Assembly (NCBI GenBank): GCA_029215795.1
Contig: JARDYH010000002.1
Coordinates: 278,574,310 to 278,638,309 of the forward strand
Length of the DNA stretch: 64,000 bases
Source: Anniella stebbinsi
Lineage: Eukaryota; Chordata; Lepidosauria; Squamata; Anniellidae
Reading direction: 5' to 3'
Part shown: positions 36,695 to 47,940 of the stretch, piece after piece
How positions within the stretch are numbered: the first letter of the stretch is position 1
How the letters are laid out: each line of letters opens with the position of its first letter
The notes under the pieces: model-generated
The model's input: only the letters and a program-made list of their open reading frames with translations
Told to the model about the DNA's origin: nothing
Databases searched by the model: none
Translations under genes and position numbers: made by a program

Positions 36695-38679
36695 CCCCTA
36701 CCCTTTTTTGAAGGCATTACGATTGCCCACGCGCAGGGATAATCCGCAATTGTAAGCCCCGCCCCTTGATGCCCAGCAATCCCCTCGTGCCGCACCAAAC
36801 GCCGAAATGCAAAAGGGGGCGCAGGCTCCACCAATTAAGCCTTAAATTAGGCCTTCACACCCCTGCAGTACAGCCAAACAGGATGTGCCACCCCGCCCCT
36901 TCCCAAGTCTCTGCCTCCTACTCAAAACCAAAAAAGGTGGGGGTGACCCTCCTCCGCCCCAAGAACGTAAGGAGACGCAGCCTCCAACCAGAGCTCCGAG
37001 GCCCCCGGCTCAGCGGCACCCACGGACCTGTGGCCATTGCCAATAGAGATGATCCACCGCCCTGCTATTCAGCTGCTCGCCTGCCACTGCCTGGCCTACA
37101 GCGCGCGGCTGCAAAGGCCCGAGCTGGCCACCTTCTCCCGCTCGCACCCGCCAGACACCAGCTGGCCTCTCAAACCTGTGGCCCGAAGGCCAAGAAGAGC
37201 CTCAATCCCTGCCCGCTGCATCCGTGACAACACCGCCGCCACGCCAAGACTCCGCCCGGCGCCAAAACGCTGCCGCTCCACTCCGCGTCTGCTATGCTGC
37301 GACCCTCGTAGCAAGAGAGAAGAAGGGGGGGGGCTGGCTCTCCCTTAAGTAGCCTTCGCCCCGCCCCTTAAAGTGGCACCAGAATTCCTGCTCCACCAAT
37401 CGGGAGCGGGCACGTCTTCACTTCCCCCCCCCCCCCCACAAAAGCCTCCCTGCCCCCAGGCCGTTGGCTGGGTGGTGGCAGAATGGCGCTTTTCGTTTCA
37501 TTGTCTGCTCATTGATGAAATCAGATTTTTTTCCCAATTTCCCAAATTTGTGCAAATTTGCATCTGCTTAAATTCCCCCAAAATGCACATTTTAAAACCT
37601 TAGCCTGGGGGAAGTGCACATTTTTGGCTGGTGTTTTTTTGTCCCCCCTTCCCCATTTTTTTTCTGAGTAAAATTTTGGAAAGTAAAACAATGATCCACA
37701 AATCTGCAGAATCCATGCAACTCGGGAAAAGCCGGTACACTGAGGAAACTGGACTCATTTGATTTTGTTGTGGATTTCTCCAACATCCCTACTCACAACA
37801 ACCTGGTCCAACTCTTGGGTACAGCCTTCCGTTGCTTCCAAAAGCGCGTCCTATTGTATTTCTGGCTGCTTAGACAATGTATCTAGGTTTTTACTGCCTG
37901 CTTGTTTAGCCTTCTTCTGTCAACATCTTCGGGCAGCCTCCTGGCATAACACAGTCACCTGCTTCCTCCTCCTGATCTTCACCAGCCACACAAGGTTATC
38001 CCATAGAGAAGAAGTAGCAATGTTCAGACCTTAGCTCAGACCTCCCCAACCTTTTTGGACCTGTGGGCACTGAGAAACTGCTGTGGACATCACCACAAAA
38101 TGGCCCTCGTGGGCTAGCCACATCATGGCTGCCGTGAGCTAAAGAGGTTGTGGGGGAGAGAGAAATAGTGAGGTATAGGTTTGGAGGGAAGAGCAAACAA
38201 CAAAGAGCAAAGAGCAAAGAGCAAAGCAAAGGGGTAGAAAGGAGAGAAAGAGCAAGACTAGAGGCTGGGAGGGAGAAGAGGGGGCTAGTAAGGGAGAGGA
38301 CAACTACCCCAACATTTTCCAAGGTTTTATTTTTATTGTTTGAAAGAGGGCAAGGAATGGAGAGCTTTATGGGCACCATTGGAGGTCACCATGGGCACCA
38401 CATTGTAGACCCATGCTTTAGGTATTCACTTTCTCCTCAGCTTTCTCCTAGTCTTTCTATAACACCACCCGTCAACCAGCAGAACTTCTCCCTTTCTAAC
38501 TAGCCACCCACAGATGGACTCTTAGCTGTCAGCTCCTTAACTGTCATTTCCCAACTGCTCTTTTCCACCTAGCTAGAATCCATAGTCTGCATAGGAAAGT
38601 GATTGGGGCTCAAGGTTATATTGTGCCTCCATAACTGAAGCAAGAACCTTTATCTTGTGTAACTTGATAATGTGATATA

Positions 38680-38996
38680 GAGCTTTTTACACGAGGCTGT
38701 TAATTGCTGTATCTACTTTTGGTTTCATCGTAGAATTGAGATCTACAAAGAGAGCTTTTTTCCTTTCCTGCTTTTCCACAACCTAATCTCTAGGTGGTGC
38801 TGTGCTATAGCAGAACAGTGCAAATATACAACTAGAAACAGTGCTTTCAGAAATAATACCCCACTCTCCCCATTTTAAATAAATGCAGGAAAGGGCTCTG
38901 AAAAAACAGAAGTGAAACTAGAGAGGATCACAACATTGGCCAAAGAACCCATAAACAACTATGAGGTCACAATAAATGCCTCATCTAGAAAAGCTC
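38680..38996. mobile_element. 317-bp element with GAGCTTTTTACACGAGGC ends
   Basis: Left end GAGCTTTTTACACGAGGC, right end the complement of GAGCTTTTCTAGATGAGGC. Flanking octamers do not match. Likely a non-autonomous DNA transposon. Confidence 0.6.
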
Positions 38997-39399
38997 ACAA
39001 AGGCCAGCTATTTGGTTTGCTATTGATGCCCATTAATCTTGTCTGAAGCTTTGGGAAAGGAACTTCATTGTGCAGGAGGGATCAGACAATGCAACCTATT
39101 TAGTTGCATGCCTCAAAGGAAGAAGGATCAGAGAATAAGGAAAGTTGTATTAAGTGAAAGGTTTGCTCATTGATTCAAGAGTACTGTTACTAGATGCAGC
39201 AAATATGGGGTTGGGGAGGAAAACAAGTGTTCTGTGTTAGGAAGGGAAATAGGTTAAACTATTCCTATCAACACACAAAGAAGAACAGGCTTCATTTCTC
39301 CCAGTATGAAGCAATGTTGTGGAGAAACTCATTCAGCCTGAGGACTGAATTCGATCTTGGAGAAGCTCTCAGTGGCCTTATTCCAATGTGGAGCAGAGC

Positions 39400-39718
39400 T
39401 GGATGCAAAGCAGGTGGGGCCAAAGCCAAAGGGGTGGATCCAGAAATATAAACAAATGCAAAATTAAACAAATAAATAAATACCAGGATATTGTAGCCTA
39501 AAGCTCTTCCTGCCAGTAATTAAGCCTTAGGAGAGGCATCTCAGCCTTTTAGAAGAGGGGGAACCCACCCACCCCAAGCCAGGAAACCACCAAATGATCG
39601 GAGGTTGGGAAAAGGGGTGGGGCCAGGGAAAGGGGGCATGGCTATCTGGGGAACCCTTGAGGGACAGGTTTGGCCCTTGGGTCTAAGGTTCCTTACCCCT
39701 GCAATAAGTGAAACCAGG
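39400..39718. mobile_element. TGGGGAACCC repeat family, copy A
   Basis: GGTGGGGCCAAAGCCAAAGG, CTTCCTGCCAGTAATTAAGC, GGTTGGGAAAAGGGGTGGGG and TCTGGGGAACCCTTGAGG recur in the same order at 53010-53330. Confidence 0.65.
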
Positions 39719-39720
39719 GA

Positions 39721-40040
39721 TAGGCTGACCATATGAAAAGGAGGACAGGGCTCAGGTACCTTTAACAGTTGTAGAGAAAAGAGAATTTCAACCAGTGTCA
39801 TTTGTATGCAATTAGTTCCTGGGGAAATTCCCTCTTCATCACAACAGTTAAAGTTGCAGGCACTATACTAGAGTGACCCTACACAAAAGAAAGCAGGGCC
39901 CCCGCAACTTTAACTGTTGTGATGAAGAGGGAATTCCACCAGGAACTAATTGCATACAAATGACACTGGCTGAAATTCCCTTTTCTCTACAACTGTTAAA
40001 GTTACATGAGCCCTGTCCTCCTTTTCATATGGTCAGCCTA
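39721..40040. mobile_element. hAT-type double-palindrome MITE, copy 4 (320 bp)
   Basis: TAGGCTGACCATATGAAAAG left and its exact complement right. Perfect 8-bp target duplication ACCAGGGA at 39713-39720 and 40041-40048. Arms: TIR 39721-39750; arm 39760-39795; inverted arm 39823-39860; centre 39861-39897 containing a TIR-like AGAGTGACC; then the same two arms inverted. Confidence 0.95.
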
Positions 40041-41544
40041 ACCAGGGACATATCTGCACACCTGAAGCCTTATCATTACAAAGGTGGTGAGACAGTTAGG
40101 TTTCACAACCATTGGCTTTTCCTCCTCCTTTCTATCATTTGTGCTCATCCTGATGAGCCCAACCACCTTTGTTGTAGGGTCACTGCTTGTAGAAATGGAA
40201 TAGTGTTTTTGACCACCCAGTCATCATAAGTCACTGAGCCACGTTAATTAGGAAAAGGGGGCTACTCTTAGGTTGCATAAATATCCACCCCTATTATGGA
40301 AAGACAACTCCTGGGAGCATCTGTTTTATTTGGTTGGCCAGGTAAACCTGTTTAAGTTCACAGGGCAGGGTGTTCAATCCCCTGCAGCCATATTCATGTT
40401 TACACCAGCAGAGGGGGCTAGGACTGCTTGTTTTTTACACAGAAGATTTGCAGTTAGTCTTGCTCAAAAATCTCTTTGCAAATGTAAAATCTACATTGGC
40501 CACATTTGTGTTCTAAAAATGTCCATCTCCTTCATTTTCTCTTCTGCATCGTGATGATGAGATGCTGACTTAAATAGCATGAAACAAATTCAAAGAGTAA
40601 CATATGAAACTGTGCAAAGTGCCAGGCCAAGAAGATGACAAAGAAGAGGACAAGGTTGGTCAAAGCTTACTTTGTGGATGCTTCGAGAGATGAAGGTTGT
40701 TAGTGCTGCTGCTCAAAAGGCACTGTGCAGCTCTTCTGTCAGAGACAAGATGTTGGGAAACTCAGGGGGGTTACAAATGGAAGACGCTGACACCATAAAA
40801 TTCCGTGAATGAGACAGGGCAATTGCAAGATAAAAGTCTCATCTGCAAGCAACCTGTAAATCGAAGTTATTGTAAAGAGCTTGCTTCAGAGGAAGGCTGT
40901 GGCTTATTATGGGCTTATTTTCCAGTTCCTGGGACAAGGTTAGTTAGCACAGGCAGATGTTTGTGAAACCACTGAGAATATTGTTTTCTCTGTGTCTTTG
41001 GGAATGCTTTAGGCAGTGTTAACAAATTTCATAATTCTTATGCCTTTCCTGCTTCTCAAATGAGTTCACCATTACAACGGTGTCATGTACGTTTCAGATA
41101 ATTACTTCCTTCAGAGATGGAGTGTTCGTGTCTTCTGAGCAGCTGAAAATGATTCTCCACAGTTTCTGCACAATAAAACATGCCTTATTAATCTCTTCCA
41201 GTGGGATTACTTGTCCGTCAAAATTTCTGTAGCTGGATCCAGCTAAAGTTCTGTTTAACTTTGCAGGATGTATGAGCATGTTTGCCAAAATGTTCTTGTT
41301 ATTGGCACCCTTAAAACTTGTCTCTCTGGCGTCTCTCGGCCTTCTCTGCGTATTTTGTTTCAAGACTTGTAGCTGCTTCTGGATTATGCAATGGGTGCAT
41401 GCTTGACAAGTACAGTCATCAGTGGAGCAGAGGCTTCTTTTGATTCAGAGCACCACAATGTTAATTAGAGAGAAATTTAAAACTTCAGTACTCTCTGCTC
41501 TTCTGGCAACTTTCTGAGATAATTAATCAATTAATTGTGACATT

Positions 41545-41765
41545 TATATTCCACCTTTTCCCCTCTTGCAAAGAACCCAAGGCGGCTTATATGGTCCCCC
41601 TCTTCCTCTCCATTTTATCCTCACACCAATCCTGTGAGGTAGGTCTCTCAGAGTGACTGGCTCAAAGTCACCCACTGAGCTTCGTGGCTGAGTGGGGGAC
41701 TAAAACCCAGATCTCCCGAGTCACGGTCCAGCACTCTAACCATTATACCCCATTGAGCCAACACA
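41545..41765 (+). mobile_element. MIR-like (CORE) SINE
   Basis: TATCCTCACACCAATCCTGT followed by GAGGTAGG, AAAGTCACCCACTGAGC, then CCCAGATCTCCCGAGTC and CTCTAACCATTATACC are the conserved MIR phrases in order. Confidence 0.75.
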
Positions 41766-41880
41766 CTAAGCCATGTTTAGATCGCTAACTCTTTTGCAGC
41801 AAATAGTAAGCATGTTTAAACTGTGGTTATATAGCCATCATGGTTAGGAATGGTTCACATGACACACTAAGAACCTATCT
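41765..41880. mobile_element. Foldback arm fragment
   Basis: AGCCATGTTTAGATCGC, AACTGTGGTTATATAGCC and GGTTCACATGACACAC resemble the TTCACA/ACCATGG foldback family. Confidence 0.35.
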
Positions 41881-41894
41881 ACACACTCAGGATA

Positions 41895-42463
41895 AAACAC
41901 TTTGAGATGTGATAGTCAAATGAGGATTTTCATCTGCCCAATACACAGTTATGCCTGTTCACGTGGCCTGACAACTTGAAAGAAGCTTCATCTGACCAGA
42001 TGATTTTATCAAGAAGGTCTGGTTCGTTAGAGATTTGGTTACGCATCATCTCACAGAATTGCAACCGACGGTCTGGGTCGTTCTCCAGAAGACCACGTAA
42101 CAGTCTTGGATGGTATGGCTTCAATTTCAATTTACACATTAAGTGTTGCAAGGATGTTCTAGGTATGGATAGCTGCTTAGACGCATGTCGTGTGGACTTT
42201 TTCGGACTGTTCACAAATGTCAGAGCGACTCTCATCTCATTTTCCTCTGTCATGGACATCCTGGGACATCCAGATTTCGGTGCATTAGCCCCTGCACCTG
42301 TTTCTTCTAATTTATCTCTAAGACGATAAATTGTCAGACTTGTTGGTGGAGGACTGTCAGATGCTTCTTGCCACGCTGTGAGCACCCGCTCAGCATTTTC
42401 AGTCTTCCATTACTGCTTTAGAATCCACTTTCTTTGTTCTTGACTCAAGTTCACTGCCGTCAT
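41895..42463 (-). pseudogene. Tc1/mariner-superfamily transposase, truncated
   Basis: The frame from the ATG at 42463 reads MTAVNLSQEQRKWILKQ, hits one TAA (42412-42410), then continues in frame: KTENAERVLTAWQEAS, PTSLTIYRLRDKLEETG, a helix-turn-helix region FVNSPKKSTRHASKQLSIPR, DPDRRLQFCEMM and the first catalytic Asp in IIWSDEASF, then LSGHVNRHNCV. A 2-nt deletion near 41940 shifts the frame; YWADENPHLTITSQS continues in the new frame to about 41895, where the element is cut off. The second and third catalytic acids are missing. I know this sequence type mainly from arthropod genomes. Confidence 0.85.
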
Positions 42464-42680
42464 TCACAATATCAGTAAAAAAAAAAAAAAACTAAAAAAC
42501 TAAACAACTGTACCTACTTTTGGGCCTCACTCCCCTCACTCTCCACACCTGTCACCACCTGTCATTCTTCCCAACTGTCATTCTGACTCCGCCCACACAT
42601 CTTCTACTCACACATTCTCTCCCCCTCCCATTAACATTCTAAACAATTGTATACCTACTTTTGGGCCACCCAGTAGTACA
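42464..42680 (-). mobile_element. 5' end of the Tc1/mariner-like element, with duplicated terminus
   Basis: The complement of 42645-42680 reads GGGTGGCCCAAAAGTAGGTA, the usual start of this transposon type. A second partial copy (GGCCCAAAAGTAGGTACAG) lies inside at about 42508-42528, before an A15 run. The 3' terminus is absent. Confidence 0.65.
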
Positions 42681-43605
42681 GGTGTACAGTTTACATAGTA
42701 CAGTTTACATCCTCTGCTAGACTTCTTCAGGATTTTGGTCTACAACTGCCTTAATAATGCCACTGTTGCCATGTTAGGAATTGACTTTGCTAGATAAGTA
42801 TCCATTCCTAGAAAATTTTGTATATCAACAGCCTTGTTTTTGGGATTAGGGAGTTCAAGAGGCCCTTTCATCCCTCGATTGATGTGGAGCTGGGGTTGGA
42901 GCAGGGCACACATTTTCCAGGCCTCCCAGAAAGTGCATAGATCGCCTACACCATTAGCGTAGCTGGGAGGATATCTGTGTGTGCACAGATATTTCCCCAG
43001 CCAGGCTAATGAGTGGCCGATCTGTGTACTTTCCCAAGGCCCAGAAAATGTGCAACCTGCTCCCCCCCCACCTGTGCCTTTCTCAGAGGTTTTGAACTAA
43101 ATTGAAAATCCCCCTGGAACCCCCCGAGGGCATGAAAACCCAGAGATATCTGGGCAAAAATGGTCAGTTGGTCACCTTAACTATAGCTCTTGTTTTAGGC
43201 TTTAATTCTTCTTTGGTTGACATAAGTCCTAGGTATTTTATTTACATCTTGACAAATCTGCATTTTCTTCAGTTTCATGTTCCTCTCTCAATACCTGTCT
43301 AGAACTCGGAACGTAGCAGGGACGGTTTAAAAACCATAGAATACCTTCAGAGCAGAGCTCCACCAGAGCTTTGAACCACTTCAAAGGTATTCAACTTTTT
43401 CTAGGCTTTCTGAGGCTTGTATTGCCTTTAAACAATGTTGCTACACTTAACTGAAGACTTCTCCATATAAGGAAGACACTGAGGGGGTGAGGGGTAGCTT
43501 TGACATCTGTGGCTTCTTGTTCTTATTCACTGTCTATCCAATCCCCCAAAATCCAAGTTCCAAGCACCTGCTATACCCACCCTACACTCCCCATTTGCTG
43601 TTATT

Positions 43606-43606
<1 letters not shown>

Positions 43607-43640
<34 letters not shown>
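43607..43640. repeat. (TG)17 microsatellite
   Basis: Uninterrupted TG dinucleotides; shorter TG runs near 43771-43785. Confidence 0.95.
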
Positions 43641-43644
<4 letters not shown>

Positions 43645-45009
43645 ACTGTTGTTCCTATTATCCCCATTAAAAAAACAAACAAAAAACTGTTTACCTTTCC
43701 ATTGTACTTGCGCAATCCTTCTTTAAATCCTTTACCCTTGCCTTTTCCTACTCCCAGTGCCTGCTGTTAGTGTGTGTGTGTGTGAGTTCTGTGTTGTTGT
43801 GTTCTACAGTCTTGACTGTTGTCTTCTAGTTTGTGTCTGTATCTCTGTGCTGTGTATTAGTTGTGCACAAGCAGCACACATTTTCATTTTTTCACAAAAA
43901 TTAATAAAGCTGTTAATAAAGTGCATTCATCTAATTCCATAATGAGGCGTGGAATGGGTGCTGCTGGTGGTTCTGGCTGTGGAGGGAGAGGTCTTCCTAG
44001 TCCTCCCCCCCCCCCAAAAAAAAAATTAGGCGCAGTCTTTTCCTGGCTGCTGCTGCCCCTGCTACTGTTAACAGACAAAAACAACACAAAGAGAGGGGCC
44101 CTCACAGTATGTGACAAAGGAAAGGTCCTATACTATGTGTGGACTCAATTTCCTAAATATATTTTGATTAAAGTTTTACTAACTTGATACAATATAATTT
44201 TTACAATTGATGTAATACAATCTTTACACCATTTTACAATTGTTTACAATTGATGTAATACAGTATTGTACAACATTTTACAGATGGTAATTCCAGATTT
44301 CATACATTCCGTTTCTGATTGTCTCTTCATCAGTGTTTAGTTGTATACATCAATACATATTGTTTATCTTAAAGAATATTTTCCACTTGAGAAGATCACT
44401 CTTACTATCTCGGGGGACGTATGATTGCCCCAAGTTTCTCTACTCTAACATTAGGGTGGGTGTTGCAGGTGGCGGACACTACTTCTCCCATTCACACTTC
44501 TCACTTATATACATTAGCTTCTCGAGGTTTGTGTGTTGGCACCACTTCACACATCCAGACTTTGAACTCCTGTTACTTACTGTACAAACACGCGACTCTG
44601 AGATCCTCTTTCTAATGCCCTGTGTTGCATGCCAGCACCTTGGGGCTAAGTTCCAACAGGTGTCTCTGGGTTATATGTGCAGCCTCTGTTGTCTCTCTAA
44701 ATCACTGGAGCCAAACCAAAGCCTCCAGCTTCAAACAACATCTCTGTCTCTCTCTGCCAAAATCTCCTGATGGTCCAGCTGGGATGCACACTTGTACCCT
44801 GTAGCCAGGGGGTAGGGTGCCAGCTTATAGCTTGGTCATGTCTGGTGACTCTTGTTTTAAAAAACCCTCTGCTGCCAGTCGCCTCCGTCTCTAAGAGATA
44901 TTCCAGCCAAAGCTGCAAAACTATTTTTCTCTGACATGCACTTCAAATGTTCTGCATTGAATGCCAGCAGTGGAGACAGAGCCTACCTCGCAAGTGGTCA
45001 AAGTGAAGT

Positions 45010-45033
45010 GGTGGTGGTGGTGGTGGTGGTGGG
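45010..45033. repeat. (GTG)8 trinucleotide repeat
   Basis: Short uninterrupted GTG/GGT run. No associated gene. Confidence 0.9.
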
Positions 45034-46184
45034 GTAACGAAGCAAAGCAACGACATGCCAGTTCCCAACCTCTGCAGCAACAGGGCATCCACAAAGATGA
45101 GAGCCTCTCTCTTGACTGGCACCTCACTGTTGGTCATCAGAGCTTTTCTCTAAGGATGACCCTTCATCGCCCATGATGTGGAACTCTGAGAAAAAGGCCT
45201 CTGGCTGTTCTGTTTTGCCCTGCGGGCTGCTTTGACTGACCTCTCCTGTCCCACATTTTGATCTGTGGACGCCTCGCCTCTGTTATCCTCCAGGTGCCCG
45301 CCTGCCCACCCAAATCTGCAGCAGGAAAGGTGCCCTGCCCGCCCAGCACTTCTTAGCTAAAAACTGGAGATCCCCTTGATGGCAAGGGCTGAAACTGCTC
45401 AAGATGCAAGACCCCAAAGAGGAGGTTTGACAACCTGAGTGTGAAGGGTATGGCTCCAGCAATTTTTTAAAAATAATAATTTTAAAACCTTGAACTTTAA
45501 AATTCCTAAAGATCAATGGATGAACAGTTTTGCTTCAAACTTGGCATGGCTAAAGCTGTACTTAAGTTTTATAATGGTGCCATGTTTCATCTCTGTCTTT
45601 TAAAATGACAGAGCTGTATGCATTTTCTGAGAAACTGGATAGGTAGCTGCATGCTGTGTATTTTCAGAACATCCGTTTGGCTTTTACCATCAAAGATGTC
45701 TGAGCCCAGGAATATGTTTTGAGTTCCAGAACTGAACACAGCTCAAGAGTCTCACTGAATAGAAAAATCCAGTCTTGGTTACCCCAAAGTTTCATTTCAG
45801 TGGTATAATTTAGGACCGTGGAGAGGAGATTCATTTTCTTGCTGCTATTCTTAAATAATTGGGAATTAGAAACTTTTGTTGATCTACTGCAAACCACTCA
45901 GAAATCTACCAAAAAAAAAATCCAGATTTATCTTCTGCGCACCCTTGATCTAAGGTGTACCCTGCCACATGATTTTACTGCATTTAAAACATGGTGCGCC
46001 TTATTATGAAAAGGCCATGTGCAGTGGCTAGATTCAAGAACTGGCTTTGGATCTGCTGGACCAGGTCTAGATTTCTGTCTCTCCTATGGACTTTCTCTGT
46101 AAACTTAAGCAGGTCACAATTTCTGTAAAACTGGAAAGAAAGTAGCCTATCTAAACTCTTGTGTGGCTGTAAAGAACATATTTT

Positions 46185-46325
46185 ATAGCACTTTTCTTGA
46201 GTGTTCAAAGTACTTCACATACATTATCTCAGAAATTCATACAACAAGCCTGTAAAGTAGGCCAGTAGTATTATCCCCATATTAGAATTGTGAGGTTGAG
46301 ATGGAGAATAGCTTGTCTAAATGCA
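46185..46325 (+). mobile_element. MIR-like SINE fragment
   Basis: CAAAGTACTTCACATACATT, ATCTCAGAAATTCATACAAC, CTGTAAAGTAGG, ATTATCCCCATATTAGAATT: the classic MIR core order. Confidence 0.75.
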
Positions 46326-47582
46326 TCCATTTGAGTTTAGAAACACCCTGATTCATAGCTTAATTAAATCTTAACTAAGAATTGATACAAATGTATTGAA
46401 TATCTCTAGTTATAAGCAAGTGGGGGTTCTCTGTTTTACCTCTTGTGTCCTATTGGTAAAAGTCATGATATGATAAAGTTCTTTTCTAAATACCAGTCTA
46501 TTGAATTATTGGATGTATTAGATAAAGTCTTGGCTCCTTTGTAACTGATGGAGTAAGCTAAAACTTGTGGAATGCACAGGTCTTATATATAGAAAACATT
46601 AAAAAATTAATATAGTAATAGATAAAAGAGGTATTGGTATATGATAAAAGGCCTCTTACGGCTAAGACATTAAAGTGAGGCATAACAAGGAGAAGCAGTT
46701 ATGTAAGAAAATTGATCTGTAATTGCATCCATTAATAACTTTCTGCATTGCTTATCATTTCAGAAACATTTGGTACTTCCACGTGATCTGCCAATCAAAA
46801 GCAAAATCACTGGGGAGCACCAAAAAGCCATTACAACCTCAAAACATCATCCTGGCAGCAACCCCCCCCCCCCCAACACATATTGCACTAACTGAAACAG
46901 ATGTCATTGCTTCTTTTAAGTATTACTTTGGAGGGAAAGATGAACAACATAAAAATTAACATTTCATATTTAACCACGGTCCTTTGCCTACCCCCCCCCC
47001 CCCATGATAATTCTCTGGAAGCATATGAAACAATGTTATTATCTTTTTCAAAGGCAAGATGGAAAGCTGCCTATACAACCTTTACTCTCCTGCTCTTTAA
47101 AGATAGCTCACCTATCATGAATTCTGTGCTAAAAATATCCCTTTCCTTACATAGCTCAGTGAAAAGCTATCTCTGCATGGCGTCTTCTGAACTCAGGATA
47201 TACATAGAAATCTTTTAATAATGCAGACAATTTCAGCTTGAATTCAGCACCGTTTTTGGAAGCTGCTGAAATGTCTCAGTTATAAACAACCCTCCCACCA
47301 GTTATTAGCTTGTGATTAAGACTACTTTAAAGACACAATTTGACATTTGAAGTATTACGTATATTTCAGAACTGACCCCATGATACCATGAACATACCTA
47401 ATTAGTGACATCCAAGAGAAGAACAAATGTGCCCCAAAACAGTAAGGAGGGGGCTGTCTCACCCATTACCAATACATTTCCTTACAGACTTGAATGTCCA
47501 GTTAAGTGGGATCATTATGAAATACCAGCATCCTGATGGGAAGTAATCTTGTTTCTTGCCCCTTAGTAATTAACACACTACC

Positions 47583-47940
47583 TAGGGCTGCCTCTACAAG
47601 AGGCATTTAAAGCTCTTTCAAGGCGCATAAAAAAAATTACCTCTACAAGAACGGAGCGCAAATCGGGCGTAGAGGCGCGTTATCTCCCCGATTATGCGCA
47701 TTATCGAATGCGCGTTAAATCGCAAGTTTTATTTTGCTCCGTCCGTTAAAGCGCATTTTGACTGTGTGAATAAGCGCTTATGCGCATGAACTACTTGCAA
47801 AGCGCATTTTGGACATCTGTTAATGCGCTTCGCTGCCTCTCGCCTCCTCTCGTGCAGAGGGATTAGGCGGCAATGCGCTTCTGCGATTATGCGCATAATC
47901 GCCTAACCAGGCGCAAAAGCGAATCCTTGTAGAGGGGACA
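47583..47940. mobile_element. GC-rich foldback element, copy 4 (about 358 bp)
   Basis: TAGGGCTGCCTCTACAAGAG left; right end CCTTGTAGAGGGGACA. It carries a perfect 20-bp palindrome GCGATTATGCGCATAATCGC at 47883-47902 and a related CCGATTATGCGCATTATCGA near 47677. Best preserved copy for the internal motifs. Confidence 0.82.

Larger units (their letters stand above)
31280..37480 (-). mobile_element. Ngaro-type tyrosine-recombinase retrotransposon, degraded
   Basis: In minus-strand order: a CpG- and GC-rich 5' region (about 37480-36700), gag, RT-RNase H, tyrosine recombinase, then an SGNH hydrolase, the order known for vertebrate Ngaro/DIRS elements. There is no integrase of the retroviral type and no methyltransferase. 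The polyprotein frame carries several nonsense codons, gag is split by a hAT MITE, and the recombinase lacks a catalytic Arg. I could not resolve the split direct repeats expected at Ngaro termini, so the outer limits are approximate. Confidence 0.85.

Noticed and set aside
17518..40040. Reading the TAGG...CCTA foldbacks as Tc1/mariner elements with TA targets
   Set aside because: TA occurs at both ends, but three copies have perfect 8-bp duplications outside those bases, which fits hAT and not TA-targeting elements.
41094..41363. 89-codon minus-strand open frame starting KQNTQRRPRDARETS in the second position
   Set aside because: No family recognised and no partner exons seen. A search could revive it as a pseudogene, but the sequence alone does not support a call.
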